Assembly (NCBI RefSeq): GCF_016925675.1
Contig: NZ_CP070506.1
Span: 2,602,501-2,666,500 of the forward strand
Source of the DNA: Pseudomonas hygromyciniae
GTDB taxonomy: Bacteria > Pseudomonadota > Gammaproteobacteria > Pseudomonadales > Pseudomonadaceae
Direction: 5' to 3'
Length of the DNA: 64,000 nucleotides
The notes under the pieces were generated by a model. The model had not been told where the DNA came from, made no database searches, and saw only the letters and a list, made by a program, of their open reading frames with translations. The translations under genes and the position numbers were made by a program. How positions within the stretch are numbered: the stretch's first letter is position 1; each line of letters starts with the position of its first letter. Shown in pieces: positions 17,839 through 27,788 of this stretch.

Positions 17839-17943
17839 TAGGAAGGATGGTCAACGCACAGGATGTGCGGTTTTCGGTCGCTGCCAGGCGTAAGTTCAGC
17901 TATAACGCCTGAGTTTATTGGCCACACTTGGAATCTCAAGGGA

Positions 17944-18411
17944 ATGAAAAATCTACTGATCCGCCCAGCCACCCAAGAAGACGCCGAGAGCATCTTCCGG
18001 GTGCATAAAAATTCCGTCGAAAACCTGTGCAGCGCCGACTACGGTCCCGAGCAGATCGCCATGTGGCTGGACGGTCGCTCACCCGAGACCTACCGCCCGG
18101 CCATCGCCGCAGGCAACCTGTGGCTGGCTTGCAGCGACACGCTCCAGGGCTTCGTGGAGATCGACGGTAATGAAGTCAGCAAGTTGTTTATTCGCGGGGA
18201 GGCAGCGGGGCGGGGGCTCGGTGCACGTCTGTTGGCCGAGGCTTTGCAGCGGATCGCCGCCGCTGGGCATGGCCGGGCCTATCTGGAAGCGACCCTGACC
18301 GCCGAAAAATTCTACGCCGCGCAGGGTTTTCGCAAGATCGGCGAAGGCACCTTCAGCCGTGGCAATAGCCCGGTGTCCATCGAGATCATCAAGATGGAGC
18401 GCGGCCTGTAG
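17944..18411 (+). CDS. GNAT-family N-acetyltransferase
   Basis: A 155-residue single-domain acetyltransferase. The acetyl-CoA-binding loop is [13 protein letters not shown], and the C-terminal [13 protein letters not shown] is typical. The start at ATG 17944 follows AAGGGA. The substrate is unknown. It is divergent from nrdB and ends 187 nt before norC. Confidence 0.82.
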   Translation: MKNLLIRPATQEDAESIFRVHKNSVENLCSADYGPEQIAMWLDGRSPETYRPAIAAGNLWLACSDTLQGFVEIDGNEVSKLFIRGEAAGRGLGARLLAEALQRIAAAGHGRAYLEATLTAEKFYAAQGFRKIGEGTFSRGNSPVSIEIIKMERGL

Positions 18412-18526
18412 CTTCGTGCTCCAGCGGTTGCTCCTTATAGCCGTGCAATACGTCCGCTCTGGAAGACAGGAACAACGCGCTGCCAATCGTCATGACCCAA
18501 TACCCGACCAAAACCATCGGCATTTC

Positions 18527-18540
18527 TTGATCGCCATCAA
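18527..18540. promoter_or_regulatory. ANR/DNR (FNR-type) box upstream of norC
   Basis: TTGATCGCCATCAA is a perfect match to TTGAT-N4-ATCAA. It lies 59 bp upstream of the norC start. The neighbouring dnr gene encodes the expected NO-responsive activator, so the nor genes are probably induced by low oxygen plus NO. Confidence 0.88.
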
Positions 18541-18598
18541 GCAGCTTTTACCCCCTCACTTCCTATCATGGTCCCCGCCAAGCAATGAGGAAGCGACC

Positions 18599-19039
18599 AT
18601 GTCAGAGACCTTCACCAAGGGCATGGCCAGGAATATCTACTTCGGAGGAAGCGTGTTCTTCTTCCTGATATTCCTGGCCCTGACCTACCACACCGAACAA
18701 ACCTTTCCCTCTCGCAGCAATCAAGAGCTACTCACCGAATCAGTGGTGCGTGGCAAGGGCGTCTGGGAGCGCAACAACTGTGTCGGCTGCCACACCCTGC
18801 TGGGCGAAGGCGCGTACTTTGCGCCGGAACTGGGCAACGTGTTCAACCGCCGTGGCGGCGAGGAAGCGTTCAAGCCGTTCCTGCATGCCTGGATGAAGAT
18901 GCAACCGTTGGGCGTTCCCGGCCGGCGCGCGATGCCGCAATTCAACCTCAGCGACCAAGAGGTGGACGATATGGCCGAGTTCCTCAAATGGAGCTCGAAG
19001 ATCAACACCAACGGCTGGCCGCCAAACAAGGAGGGCTGA
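18599..19039 (+). CDS. norC: Nitric oxide reductase subunit C (cytochrome c)
   Basis: Membrane-anchored c-type cytochrome that feeds electrons to NorB for reduction of two NO to N2O. The 146-residue protein has an N-terminal transmembrane anchor (FGGSVFFFLIFLALTY) and the heme c motif NCVGCHT with the Met ligand likely in RRAMPQF. GAGGA precedes the ATG at 18599. It is followed by norB after 3 nt. Confidence 0.96.
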   Translation: MSETFTKGMARNIYFGGSVFFFLIFLALTYHTEQTFPSRSNQELLTESVVRGKGVWERNNCVGCHTLLGEGAYFAPELGNVFNRRGGEEAFKPFLHAWMKMQPLGVPGRRAMPQFNLSDQEVDDMAEFLKWSSKINTNGWPPNKEG

Positions 19040-20479
<1,440 letters not shown>

Positions 20480-20491
20480 TCCCCAAGAGGG

Positions 20492-20520
20492 CGGCCCGGC
20501 AGGTAGTGCGGGCCGTTTTT
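20492..20520 (+). terminator. Rho-independent terminator/attenuator after norB
   Basis: Perfect 7-bp stem CGGCCCG/CGGGCCG with a 10-nt loop followed directly by TTTTT. It sits between norB and norD and would reduce norD expression relative to norCB. Confidence 0.82.
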
Positions 20521-20538
20521 ATGTCTGGAGCACTTCAC

Positions 20539-22381
20539 ATGGCCTTTACCCTTGAGTTGGAAGAGTGGGTCGGCAGTGTCTGGCACCGCTTTATCACCCG
20601 CCGCGCCAGTGCGGACTTCCCCGAGGCGCGGGTCGACCTGGTCGACCGCCAGCGCAGCCTGGCCGTGTTGTTCCGCGCCCTGGGCGGCGCCCACGGGATT
20701 GCCCTGGAGGCCGCCAGCGAGCGCGACCTGCTGCTGCGGCGCAACCTGTTGATGCGCATCGCCGGCACCTGCCGGCAAGCCCCGTTGGCCTCGTGCGATG
20801 GCCATCGCCTGCGCCTGCCGGCAAGCCTGGCGGTGTTTCCCTCGGCCGCCCTGAACCTGGAACTGTACCGCTGGCTGGCGCTCCTGGCCGCACATGCCGG
20901 GCCGATGACCCACTGGGCCCGGGACAACCAGCGCTGGACCTGGCTGCTGTTGCAGCGTTACCCGGCCATGCTCCCCAGCTATCAGTGCCTGGTGGACGCC
21001 CACCTGCAATTGCGCCCGGATCCCGCCAGCCTCAACCCATCTGAAGCTGCCGTGGAAAAGGCCTTGCGCAAGGCCCTGCGCGAACCCGGCAGTATCCGCC
21101 AGTTACCCCGCAGCGAGCGCGCCGCCTGGCCGCTGCCCCTATGGCTGTATCCACCCTTGCACCTGCACAGCCCGCAGGCCGGCGATCTGGATGACGAGGG
21201 CGATGACCTGGCAACCCGTCCCGGCGAACAACAGGGCGCGCCCAAGCAAGCCAACCGAGTCGACGACAACAGCCGCGACGGCGGGCTGCTGGTGGTGCGC
21301 CTGGAAAACCTGTTCAGTTGGACCGAACACGTCGACCTCGATCGCTGGGCCGATGACTCCGAGGACGAAGATGCCGCGCGGGTCGCCGAAGACCTCGATC
21401 AGTTGAGCCTGTCACGCCAGCGCGTGCGCAAGAGTGGCGGCTTGAAGCTGCACCTGGACCTGCCCCCCGGCCGACGTCGACGACATTCCCCTGGGCGCAG
21501 GCATCAAACTGCCGGAGTGGGACTACCGGCAACAATGCCTGCACGCCAACTTCGTCAACCTGCAACTGATGCAACCGCGCGACAGCACGCCCCAGCCGCT
21601 GCCGGCGCGCCTGCTGCCCCAGGCTGCGCGGTTGCGCCGCCAGTTCCAGCAACTGCGCACCGACCGTCAATGGCTGCGTCAACAGCCCCAGGGCGCGGAG
21701 CTGGACCTGCAGGCGTGGCTGGATTTTCACGTCGAACGCCAACACGGCGCGTGCGCCGAGCGCGGTCTGTTCAAGGAGCAGCGCCGCACCCGGCGTGACT
21801 TGGCCTGTTTGCTGCTGGCCGATGTGTCGATGTCCACCGACGCCCACCTCAACGATACGCAAAAGGTCATCGACGTGATCCGCGACAGCCTGTTGCTGTT
21901 TGGCGAGAGCCTGGCGGGCCTGGGTGATGCGTTTGCCTTGTATGGGTTTTCATCCTTGCGCCGCCAGCAGGTGCGCCTGCAACAGCTCAAGTCGTTCCAG
22001 CAACCCTATGACGACCATACCCGCGGCTGCATCCAGGGCCTCAAACCGGGTTACTACACCCGTATGGGCGCGGCTATCCGCCACGCCACCCAGACCCTTG
22101 GCGCGTGCAAGCAACGGCGCAAACTGCTGTTGATTGTGACCGATGGCAAGCCCAACGACCTGGACTTGTATGAGGGGCGCTATGGCGTAGAGGACACCCG
22201 CCAGGCGGTGATGGAGGCGCGGCGCCAGGGCCTGGTGCCGTTCTGCATCACCATCGACAAACAGGCCGCAGATTACCTGCCGTATATGTTCGGCGCCCAT
22301 GGCTACACCCTGATCCGCCAGCCGGAGCAACTGCCTCTGCGCTTGCCGCAGCTGTACCGGCAGTTGACCGAAGATCAGTAG
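20539..22381 (+). CDS. norD: NorD, von Willebrand A-domain NO-reductase activation protein (one extra C)
   Basis: Cytoplasmic accessory protein needed for assembly or activation of NorCB, acting with a MoxR-type ATPase (NorQ/NirQ), which is not in this window. The C-terminal von Willebrand A domain has the metal-binding DVSMS motif and VTDGKPND. GGAG lies 8 nt before ATG 20539. The frame breaks at about 21470, where the codons for HLDLPPADVDD contain six C instead of five. Removing one C gives 613 residues, the normal NorD size. A terminator-like hairpin separates it from norB. Confidence 0.87.
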
Positions 22382-22575
22382 AAGTCCCGGGGCAGCCAGA
22401 AGAACATCGTGATGCAGAACACGGCCAGCCCCAGGCAGAACCATTGGAAACGCTTGAGCCGCCGCGCCTCAAGGCTGGCGGTGGAGGCGGGCAGGGGCAT
22501 GGCGCAGCGTTCGCAAGCAGCGTGCGGCGGCGGGTTGGCATGCTGGCAGTACAGGCAGACTCGCGCTGCGCTCAT
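22378..22575 (-). CDS. dnrP: DnrP-like zinc-ribbon membrane protein
   Basis: A 66-residue protein with an N-terminal zinc ribbon (CLYCQHANPPPHAACERC) and a C-terminal transmembrane helix (FCLGLAVFCITMFFWL). It has the size, architecture and position of the DnrP-type protein found next to dnr in pseudomonads. Its start overlaps the dnr stop, so it is translationally coupled. Function is not established. Confidence 0.8.
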
Positions 22576-23273
22576 TCGAATTGCTCCAGGCGCAGGCGAT
22601 CAAGGATGGCGATCTGTCGACCGTCCTGGGTGATGATTTTTTCATCGATCAGCCGGCGAATGATCCGCGAGAACGTCTCCGGCTGGATCGACAGGTGCCC
22701 GGCGATCAACTGCTTGGCCATGGGCAGTTCGAACGAACTGTCGGCGCTGTGCAGGCGCACCAGTTGCGTCAGCAGGTAGCGCACCACGCGGTGGGTGGCG
22801 TTTTTCAGGGACAGGGTTTCGATCTCGTTGACCCGCTGGTGCAGGCGCACACACAACTTGCCCAGCAGGGCGAAGGTCAGGCGGCTGTTGCTGTGGAGCA
22901 GGCGCATATAGGTGGCGTTGGACAGGCGATACAACTGCGTCGGGCACACCGCCTCGGCGCAGGCCACGTAGTTGGGGGTGTCCATGAGCATCATCGCCTC
23001 GGCGAAGGTCTGCCGCTCGCCGATCACTTCAAAGACTTTCTCCTGGCCGTCCGGAGTCAGGCGGTAGATCTTCACCGCGCCGGCAATCACGAAGTAAAAC
23101 CCCTCGGCCGGCTCGCCCTGGCGGAACAATGGTTCGCCCTTGTCGACACTCAGCAATTGACTGCTGGCCATCAACTCATCCATCTGCTCTTCGTTGAGCG
23201 GCTCGAACAGGTGATGGCTGCGCAGGATCTGGTGATGCACGCGGTGCAGGACCCTCGGTGCGTCGGTGATCAT
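22572..23273 (-). CDS. dnr: CRP/FNR-family denitrification regulator Dnr
   Basis: NO-responsive transcription activator of denitrification genes, 233 residues. It has an N-terminal cyclic-nucleotide-binding-like domain (GEPLFRQGEPAEGFYFVIAGAVKIY) and a C-terminal helix-turn-helix (KQLIAGHLSIQPETFSRIIRRL). It lacks the N-terminal cysteine cluster of FNR/ANR, which is how Dnr differs. ATG 23273 overlaps the stop of a 29-residue upstream ORF; GTG 23282 is an alternative. It probably activates norCB through the box at 18527. Confidence 0.9.
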   Translation of the reverse strand: MITDAPRVLHRVHHQILRSHHLFEPLNEEQMDELMASSQLLSVDKGEPLFRQGEPAEGFYFVIAGAVKIYRLTPDGQEKVFEVIGERQTFAEAMMLMDTPNYVACAEAVCPTQLYRLSNATYMRLLHSNSRLTFALLGKLCVRLHQRVNEIETLSLKNATHRVVRYLLTQLVRLHSADSSFELPMAKQLIAGHLSIQPETFSRIIRRLIDEKIITQDGRQIAILDRLRLEQFE

Positions 23274-23359
23274 ACAAGCCACAACGACAGGCCACTGGCC
23301 GCCGCCATCATCGAACCGAGGATCACAAACCAGGCCAGGGGCTGGATGACTTTTTTCAT
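23270..23359 (-). CDS. 29-residue single-span membrane peptide upstream of dnr
   Basis: A small ORF from ATG 23359 reads MKKVIQPLAWFVILGSMMAAASGLSLWLV: two lysines then one continuous hydrophobic helix. Its TGA (23270-23272) overlaps the dnr ATG (23271-23273), the arrangement of coupled genes. A weak purine-rich site (GGAGTCCCC) precedes it. It resembles the short membrane peptides that accompany respiratory genes, but I recognise no family. It could be a leader for dnr or an independent small protein. Confidence 0.55.
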   Translation of the reverse strand: MKKVIQPLAWFVILGSMMAAASGLSLWLV

Positions 23360-23463
23360 GGGGACTCCGTGGGGCAGGGTAATGACGGGATAACCGGGTA
23401 GAGCAAGAGCTGGGCCAAAGAGAGGGCGTTGCAGAATGTGGGCTGTAGCGTCATCAGGGTTTG

Positions 23464-23508
23464 AATGACCCTATCAATAAGGGTTTTTTTAACCCTGTAA
23501 TGGTCATT
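23464..23508. promoter_or_regulatory. Nested dyad between dnr and nnrS
   Basis: An outer inverted repeat AATGACC/GGTCATT encloses an inner AGGGTT-N5-AACCCT. It lies upstream of the dnr unit (minus strand) and ~280 bp upstream of nnrS. It is either a regulator-binding site or a T-rich hairpin terminator. The rest of the 428-bp gap (23360-23787) holds only a REPIN. Confidence 0.5.
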
Positions 23509-23535
23509 AAAACCCTCATTGTCAGCGCCGATTCC

Positions 23536-23624
23536 ATGTGGGAGCTGGCTTGCCTGCGATGCAGGCACCTCGGTCTTCCAGTTAAACCGCAGCGATGCCA
23601 TCGCAGGCAAGCCAGCTCCCACAT
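23536..23624. repeat. REPIN of a second sequence type
   Basis: ATGTGGGAGCTGGCTTGCCTGCGATG and its reverse complement form an inverted pair around a ~40-bp spacer. The core (GAGCTGGCTTGCCTGCGAT) differs from the GAGCGGGCTTGCTCGCGAA type found elsewhere in the window. Confidence 0.88.
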
Positions 23625-23787
23625 AGGGTGGCGGCGCACCCGGGAGTTCGGCCCGGCCCTTGCAATGCCAATCCCGCGACGGCCCCCAGGATATTGCGCC
23701 GCCTCGAAGCCCTGCTTGATCTGCGACAAGGGCCGGGCGCGGGCAATCCCGGATGATCGGGCCGGCAATGACTTGAGGAGTGGTGGT

Positions 23788-24975
23788 ATGCAAGTGCTGG
23801 ATCGACGCAAGGCCATGTCGATAACCCCGTTGTTTCGCCTGGCTTTCCGGCCATTTTTCCTCGGTGGCTGCCTATTGGCGTTGCTGGCGATTCCCCTGTG
23901 GTTGCTGGCCCTGGCCGGCGACGCAGGCTGGCAGCCGGCGGGAGGCTGGCTGGCGTGGCATCGCCATGAACTGCTGTTCGGTTTCGCCTTGGCGATCATC
24001 GGCGGGTTCCTGTTGACGGCGGTGCAGACCTGGACCGGTCGCCCCGGCATCAGCGGTACGCCCCTCGCGGTGCTGGCTGGGTTATGGCTGGCCGCACGCC
24101 TGGCCTGGCTGTTCAACCTGCCATGGCCGCTGTTGGCCGTGCTGGAACTGACCTTTCCCCTGGCCGTCGCCGGCTTGATGGGCTGGACCTTGTGGAAAGT
24201 GCGGCAACAGCGCAACTACCCAATCGTGCTGGTGTTACTGCTGTTGACCCTGGCCGATGGCCTGTCCCTGTATGGCTTGCTGCGCGGTGACGAAGGCTGG
24301 CAGCGCCAGGCGGTGTTGACTGGGTTGTGGCTGGTGGCAGCGATGATGGGCTTGATCGGCGGCCGGGTGATTCCATTCTTCACCCAGCGTGGCCTGGGGC
24401 GCACTGAAGCGGTGAAGCCCTGGCCGTGGCTGGATTACCTGTTGTTGGCAGGCTCGGTGCTGGTCGCTCTGTTGTATGCCAGCGGTGTCGCGCTGATGCC
24501 CAGCCTCTGGGTTGGTTTGGTGTTTGCTCTGTTGGGGATCGGCCACCTGGTGCGCCTGGTGCGCTGGCATGACCGTGGCTTGTGGCGCGTGCCGCTGCTG
24601 TGGTCGCTGCACCTGGCCTATGCCTGGCTGGCCATGGCTTGCCTGGGCATGGCGCTGTGGCATGTGGGCGTGCCACTGGACCCAAGCCTGGCGGTGCATG
24701 CGCTGACGGTAGGGGCGATGGGCGGCTTGATCCTGGCGATGATCGCACGGGTCAGCCTGGGCCATACCGGCCGGCCATTGACCCCGCCCAAGGGCATGAC
24801 CCTGGCCTTCACCCTGTTGAACCTGGCCTGCCTGAGCCGGGTGCTGCTGGTACTGATCTGGCCATACGCCGCGCTGTGGCTGGCGGGCCTGTGCTGGACC
24901 CTGGGCCTGGGTGTGTATCTATGGCGCTATGCCCCGATGCTGTGGCATGCGCGGGTTGACGGCCATCCGGGCTAG
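23788..24975 (+). CDS. nnrS: NnrS family heme/copper-type NO-stress membrane protein
   Basis: Polytopic inner-membrane protein (395 residues, about 12 helices) of the NnrS family, which relieves nitrosative stress and is usually under NO control. Family features include FRLAFRPFFLGG at the N terminus, WHRHELLFGFALAIIGGFLLTAVQTWTG, and GGRVIPFFTQRGL. GAGGAG is 7 nt before ATG 23788; the frame is open further upstream across the REPIN and should not be extended. It is followed by a CopD-like gene in an apparent operon. Confidence 0.9.
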   Translation: MQVLDRRKAMSITPLFRLAFRPFFLGGCLLALLAIPLWLLALAGDAGWQPAGGWLAWHRHELLFGFALAIIGGFLLTAVQTWTGRPGISGTPLAVLAGLWLAARLAWLFNLPWPLLAVLELTFPLAVAGLMGWTLWKVRQQRNYPIVLVLLLLTLADGLSLYGLLRGDEGWQRQAVLTGLWLVAAMMGLIGGRVIPFFTQRGLGRTEAVKPWPWLDYLLLAGSVLVALLYASGVALMPSLWVGLVFALLGIGHLVRLVRWHDRGLWRVPLLWSLHLAYAWLAMACLGMALWHVGVPLDPSLAVHALTVGAMGGLILAMIARVSLGHTGRPLTPPKGMTLAFTLLNLACLSRVLLVLIWPYAALWLAGLCWTLGLGVYLWRYAPMLWHARVDGHPG

Positions 24976-24985
24976 GAGAACGGGA

Positions 24986-25417
24986 ATGCTGTATTCGTGG
25001 CTATTGATTGTGCATCTGCTGGCGGCCATTGCCTTTATCGGCACGCTGTTCTTCGAGGTTTTCATCTGGCACCGCGCCCGTGAAGAGTTGGCGTGGTCGG
25101 CGCAGTTCACCAGCGAGCAAGCCATTGCCCGGCGTTCGCGGCAGGTGCTGCATGGCGTGGTGGTGCTGTTGTATGGCGCGGGCATCGGGCTGGCCTGGCA
25201 TTACCGCGGTGTGCTGGGCGCGCCATGGGCCAGCCATTTTTCGGCGATGTTGAGCCTGAAGATCGTATTGGCGGTGAGCATCATCGGGCACTACCTGTTG
25301 CTCGCGTACTGGTTGACGCAAAAACGCCTGAGCCCGCTGCGAGCGGTGTGGATTCGCCGCAGTATCCTTGGGCATATGGTACTGATCGTGATCCTCGCCA
25401 AGCTGATGCTGCGTTAA
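24986..25417 (+). CDS. CopD-like four-helix membrane protein
   Basis: A 143-residue inner-membrane protein with four predicted helices and several conserved-looking histidines (LIVHLLAAIAFIG, FIWHRAREE, VLHGVVVL, IIGHYLLL, LGHMVLIV) that could bind heme or copper. This resembles the CopD family, small version. It begins 10 nt after nnrS with GGAGAACGGGA upstream, so both are probably co-expressed in the NO response. Specific function is unknown. Confidence 0.7.
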   Translation: MLYSWLLIVHLLAAIAFIGTLFFEVFIWHRAREELAWSAQFTSEQAIARRSRQVLHGVVVLLYGAGIGLAWHYRGVLGAPWASHFSAMLSLKIVLAVSIIGHYLLLAYWLTQKRLSPLRAVWIRRSILGHMVLIVILAKLMLR

Positions 25418-25434
25418 GACACCGTGATCCCTTC

Positions 25435-25536
25435 CTGTAGGAGCGAGCTTGCTCGCGAAAAACTCACGGACAACGCGTCTACCCAGGCAGCCTGCGTTTT
25501 GGTTGATGTTCTTCGCGAGCAAGCTCGCTCCTACAG
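25435..25536. repeat. REPIN (inverted REP pair)
   Basis: CTGTAGGAGCGAGCTTGCTCGCGAA with its reverse complement, the same type as at 16351. It lies between the converging CopD-like and hemerythrin genes. Confidence 0.9.
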
Positions 25537-25541
25537 GTCGG

Positions 25542-26018
25542 TCAGGCCTTTAGTGCGCGGACAAACAACACGTCATTTTCCAGATGAATATGCTCCAGCA
25601 AATCCCCATGAAACACCTCCAGCCCGTGATACAAGGCGTGCCAGGTATTGCATGCATCGCTGGGCGGTTGGATGTGGTTGGTCAGCGCCTGCAACTGTTC
25701 TAAAGCCTGGCCATGTTGCTCATGTTCAAAGCGCATGACCTGAATCGGCGGCGCAGCTTGGGGGCCCAGGCCCATCTGCAGCATCGGGAACAGCACTTGT
25801 TCTTCCTTGAGCATATGGCCCTCCAGTTCCTGCTCGATATCGCGCAGCAAGTCGGCCAGGCCATTGGGGCAGGCAAGGTGGTGACCGTGTACCTGCTCGA
25901 CACGGCTGGCCAGGCGAATCAGTTCCGGCAGTTGTTCGCGGTGGCGGGCGTGGTAGCGCTGCAGCAAATGGTCGATCAGTTGCGCCTGGGACAGACTGTG
26001 GGGGGCGATGGCGTTCAT
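25542..26018 (-). CDS. dnrN: Hemerythrin-domain NO-stress iron-sulfur repair protein (DnrN/YtfE-like, short form)
   Basis: A 158-residue di-iron hemerythrin-like protein. The metal-binding histidines and acids are visible in HLLQRYHARHREQLPEL, EGHMLKEEQVLFPML, MRFEHEQHGQAL and FHGDLLEHIHLENDVLF. YtfE/ScdA proteins repair Fe-S clusters after NO or peroxide damage; they normally have an extra N-terminal domain (DUF542), which is missing here. A sigma-54 promoter and three NorR-type sites lie directly upstream, so NO induction is likely. The symbol is assigned by context. Confidence 0.78.
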   Translation of the reverse strand: MNAIAPHSLSQAQLIDHLLQRYHARHREQLPELIRLASRVEQVHGHHLACPNGLADLLRDIEQELEGHMLKEEQVLFPMLQMGLGPQAAPPIQVMRFEHEQHGQALEQLQALTNHIQPPSDACNTWHALYHGLEVFHGDLLEHIHLENDVLFVRALKA

Positions 26019-26055
26019 CGGTTTTCCTCATCAAGTGAACAGATGAAGCGGTGAT

Positions 26056-26071
26056 TGCATGCCGTGTGCCA
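26056..26071 (-). promoter_or_regulatory. Sigma-54 promoter for the hemerythrin gene
   Basis: Read on the minus strand, TGGCACACGGCATGCA matches the -24/-12 consensus TGGCACG-N4-TTGCA at 14 of 16 counted positions, with GG and GC correctly 10 bp apart. The gene start is 38 bp downstream. The adjacent divergent NorR is the expected activator. Confidence 0.75.
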
Positions 26072-26112
26072 TTGGCAACTTGTTGAAAAAACGAGATTAA
26101 TTTTTTGTAGTG

Positions 26113-26168
26113 GTCAGGATCACCCTGATGCTGCACGGTAGAACCGACCATACAAGGGTAGTAATGAC
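26113..26168. promoter_or_regulatory. Three NorR-type enhancer sites
   Basis: Three GT-N7-AC elements, the core reported for E. coli NorR, occur at 26113-26123, 26138-26148 and 26158-26168. They lie 42-112 bp upstream of the -24 element of the hemerythrin promoter. The third overlaps the chosen norR start, which allows autoregulation or argues for a start slightly downstream. Confidence 0.62.
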
Positions 26169-27688
26169 CATGCTGCGTGAAAGTCTGTCGGCCGACCTGA
26201 TTGTCGAATTGCCCAACGCGGTGCGCCTGCAACGCCTGGTGCAGACCCTGCGCGAATATTTCCATAGCGGCGCCGTGGGCCTGCTGCGCCTGGATGGCGA
26301 CGACAGCCTGCGCCCCGTGGCCACAGTGGGGCTGGTGCACGAAGCCCTTGGCCGGCGCTTTGTGATTGCCCAACATCCGCGGCTGGCGGCGATCATGGCT
26401 TCTCGCGAACCGACCTGGTTCGAACCCGACAGCCGCCTGCCGGACCCGTACGACGGGCTGCTGGACAGCCAGATCGGTGAACCGCTGCCCGTGCATGACT
26501 GCATGGGCGTGAGCCTGTTCGTCGAAGGCCGGCCCTGGGGCGCGATTACCCTGGATGCGCTGCATGCCGGAACCTTCGATGCCAATGCCCGCGAGCAACT
26601 CAAACGCTGCACCCTGCAGATCGAGGCGGCGGTGCGGGTCACGCGCCTGGAGCAGGAAAACCGCAGCCTGCGCCTGTCGCGCAGCGATCCGGTGGCGGGT
26701 GCGCCCAGCGTCGAAGATGGCGAGATCCTCGGCCAGAGCCCGGTCCTGCATCAACTGCTCAACGAGCTGGATGTGCTCGCCGACTCGGACTTGCCGGTGC
26801 TGTTGCTCGGCGAAACGGGAGTGGGCAAGGAGCTGTTCGCGCGGCGCCTGCATCGCCTGTCGCGGCGCAGCAAAAAGCCGCTGATCCAGGTCAACTGCGC
26901 GGCGCTGCCGGAGTCTTTGGCCGAGAGCGAATTGTTCGGGCATGTCAAAGGCGCGTTTTCCGGGGCTACCAGTGACCGTGCCGGGCGTTTTGATGCGGCC
27001 AACGGCGGCACGCTGTTCCTCGATGAAGTGGGCGAGCTGCCGCTGAGCGTGCAGGCCAAACTGCTGCGCACCCTGCAGAACGGCGAGATCCAGCGCCTGG
27101 GCGCCGACAAGCCGCTGCATGTGGATGTGCGGATCATCGCCGCCACCAATCGCCATCTGCCCGAGAGCATTCGTGAAGGGCTGTTTCGCGCCGACCTGTA
27201 CCACCGGCTGTCGGTGTACCCGGTGCCGATCCCGGCCTTGCGCGAGCGCGGTCACGATGTGCTGCTGTTGGCCGGGCACTTCCTTGAGCTCAACCGTGCA
27301 CGGCTGGGCCTGCGCGGTTTGCGCCTGTCGTCGGCGGCCGAACAGACCCTGCTGGCTTATGCCTGGCCGGGCAATGTGCGCGAGCTGGAACATGTGATCA
27401 GCCGCGCCGCCTTGAAGCAACTGAGCCGTGGCGGCAATCGCAACCAGATCATGACCCTGGAAGCCGAACTGTTGGACCTGGACAGCGCCCCCCTTGGCCC
27501 AGGCGCCTGTGGCCCAAGCCTCTGCACCGGTATTTCAGACCCTGAGCGACGCAGTGGACGACTGCCAGCGCCAGAAGGTGCGTCAGGCGTTGAGCTTGTC
27601 GGGCGATAACTGGGCGAGCGCCGCGCGTATGCTCGGCCTGGACTCCAGCAACCTGCACAAATTGGCGCGGCGCCTGGGCCTCAAGTAG
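26164..27688 (+). CDS. norR: NO-responsive sigma-54 activator NorR (one extra C)
   Basis: Enhancer-binding protein of 507 residues after correction. It has an N-terminal GAF domain (~30-180) that senses NO through iron, a central AAA+ domain (Walker A GETGVGKE, Walker B GGTLFLDEVGEL) and a C-terminal Fis-type helix-turn-helix (NWASAARMLGLDSSNLHKLARRLGL). The sigma-54 contact loop reads GAFSGA, not GAFTGA. ATG 26164 or 26170 is the start. The frame breaks at about 27489-27494, where six C replace five; the helix-turn-helix is only in the corrected frame. It is divergent from the hemerythrin gene. Confidence 0.87.
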
Positions 27689-27788
27689 CGGCGCTGCGAC
27701 GCCATGCCGCGGCGCGCAGTTGATCGCGGTCAAGGTGCCGGGCGCCTCGGCTGATCAGACTGTGGCGAACTGACCGGAGGTTCGCCCC

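Noticed and set aside
23459..23478. TTGAATGACCCTATCAA as an ANR/DNR site for nnrS
   Set aside because: The spacing between the half sites is too long for an FNR-type box; the nested dyad is a better description.
25726..27420. 564-codon minus-strand open frame opposite norR
   Set aside because: Shadow of norR and the hemerythrin region, with no plausible start signal or domain.
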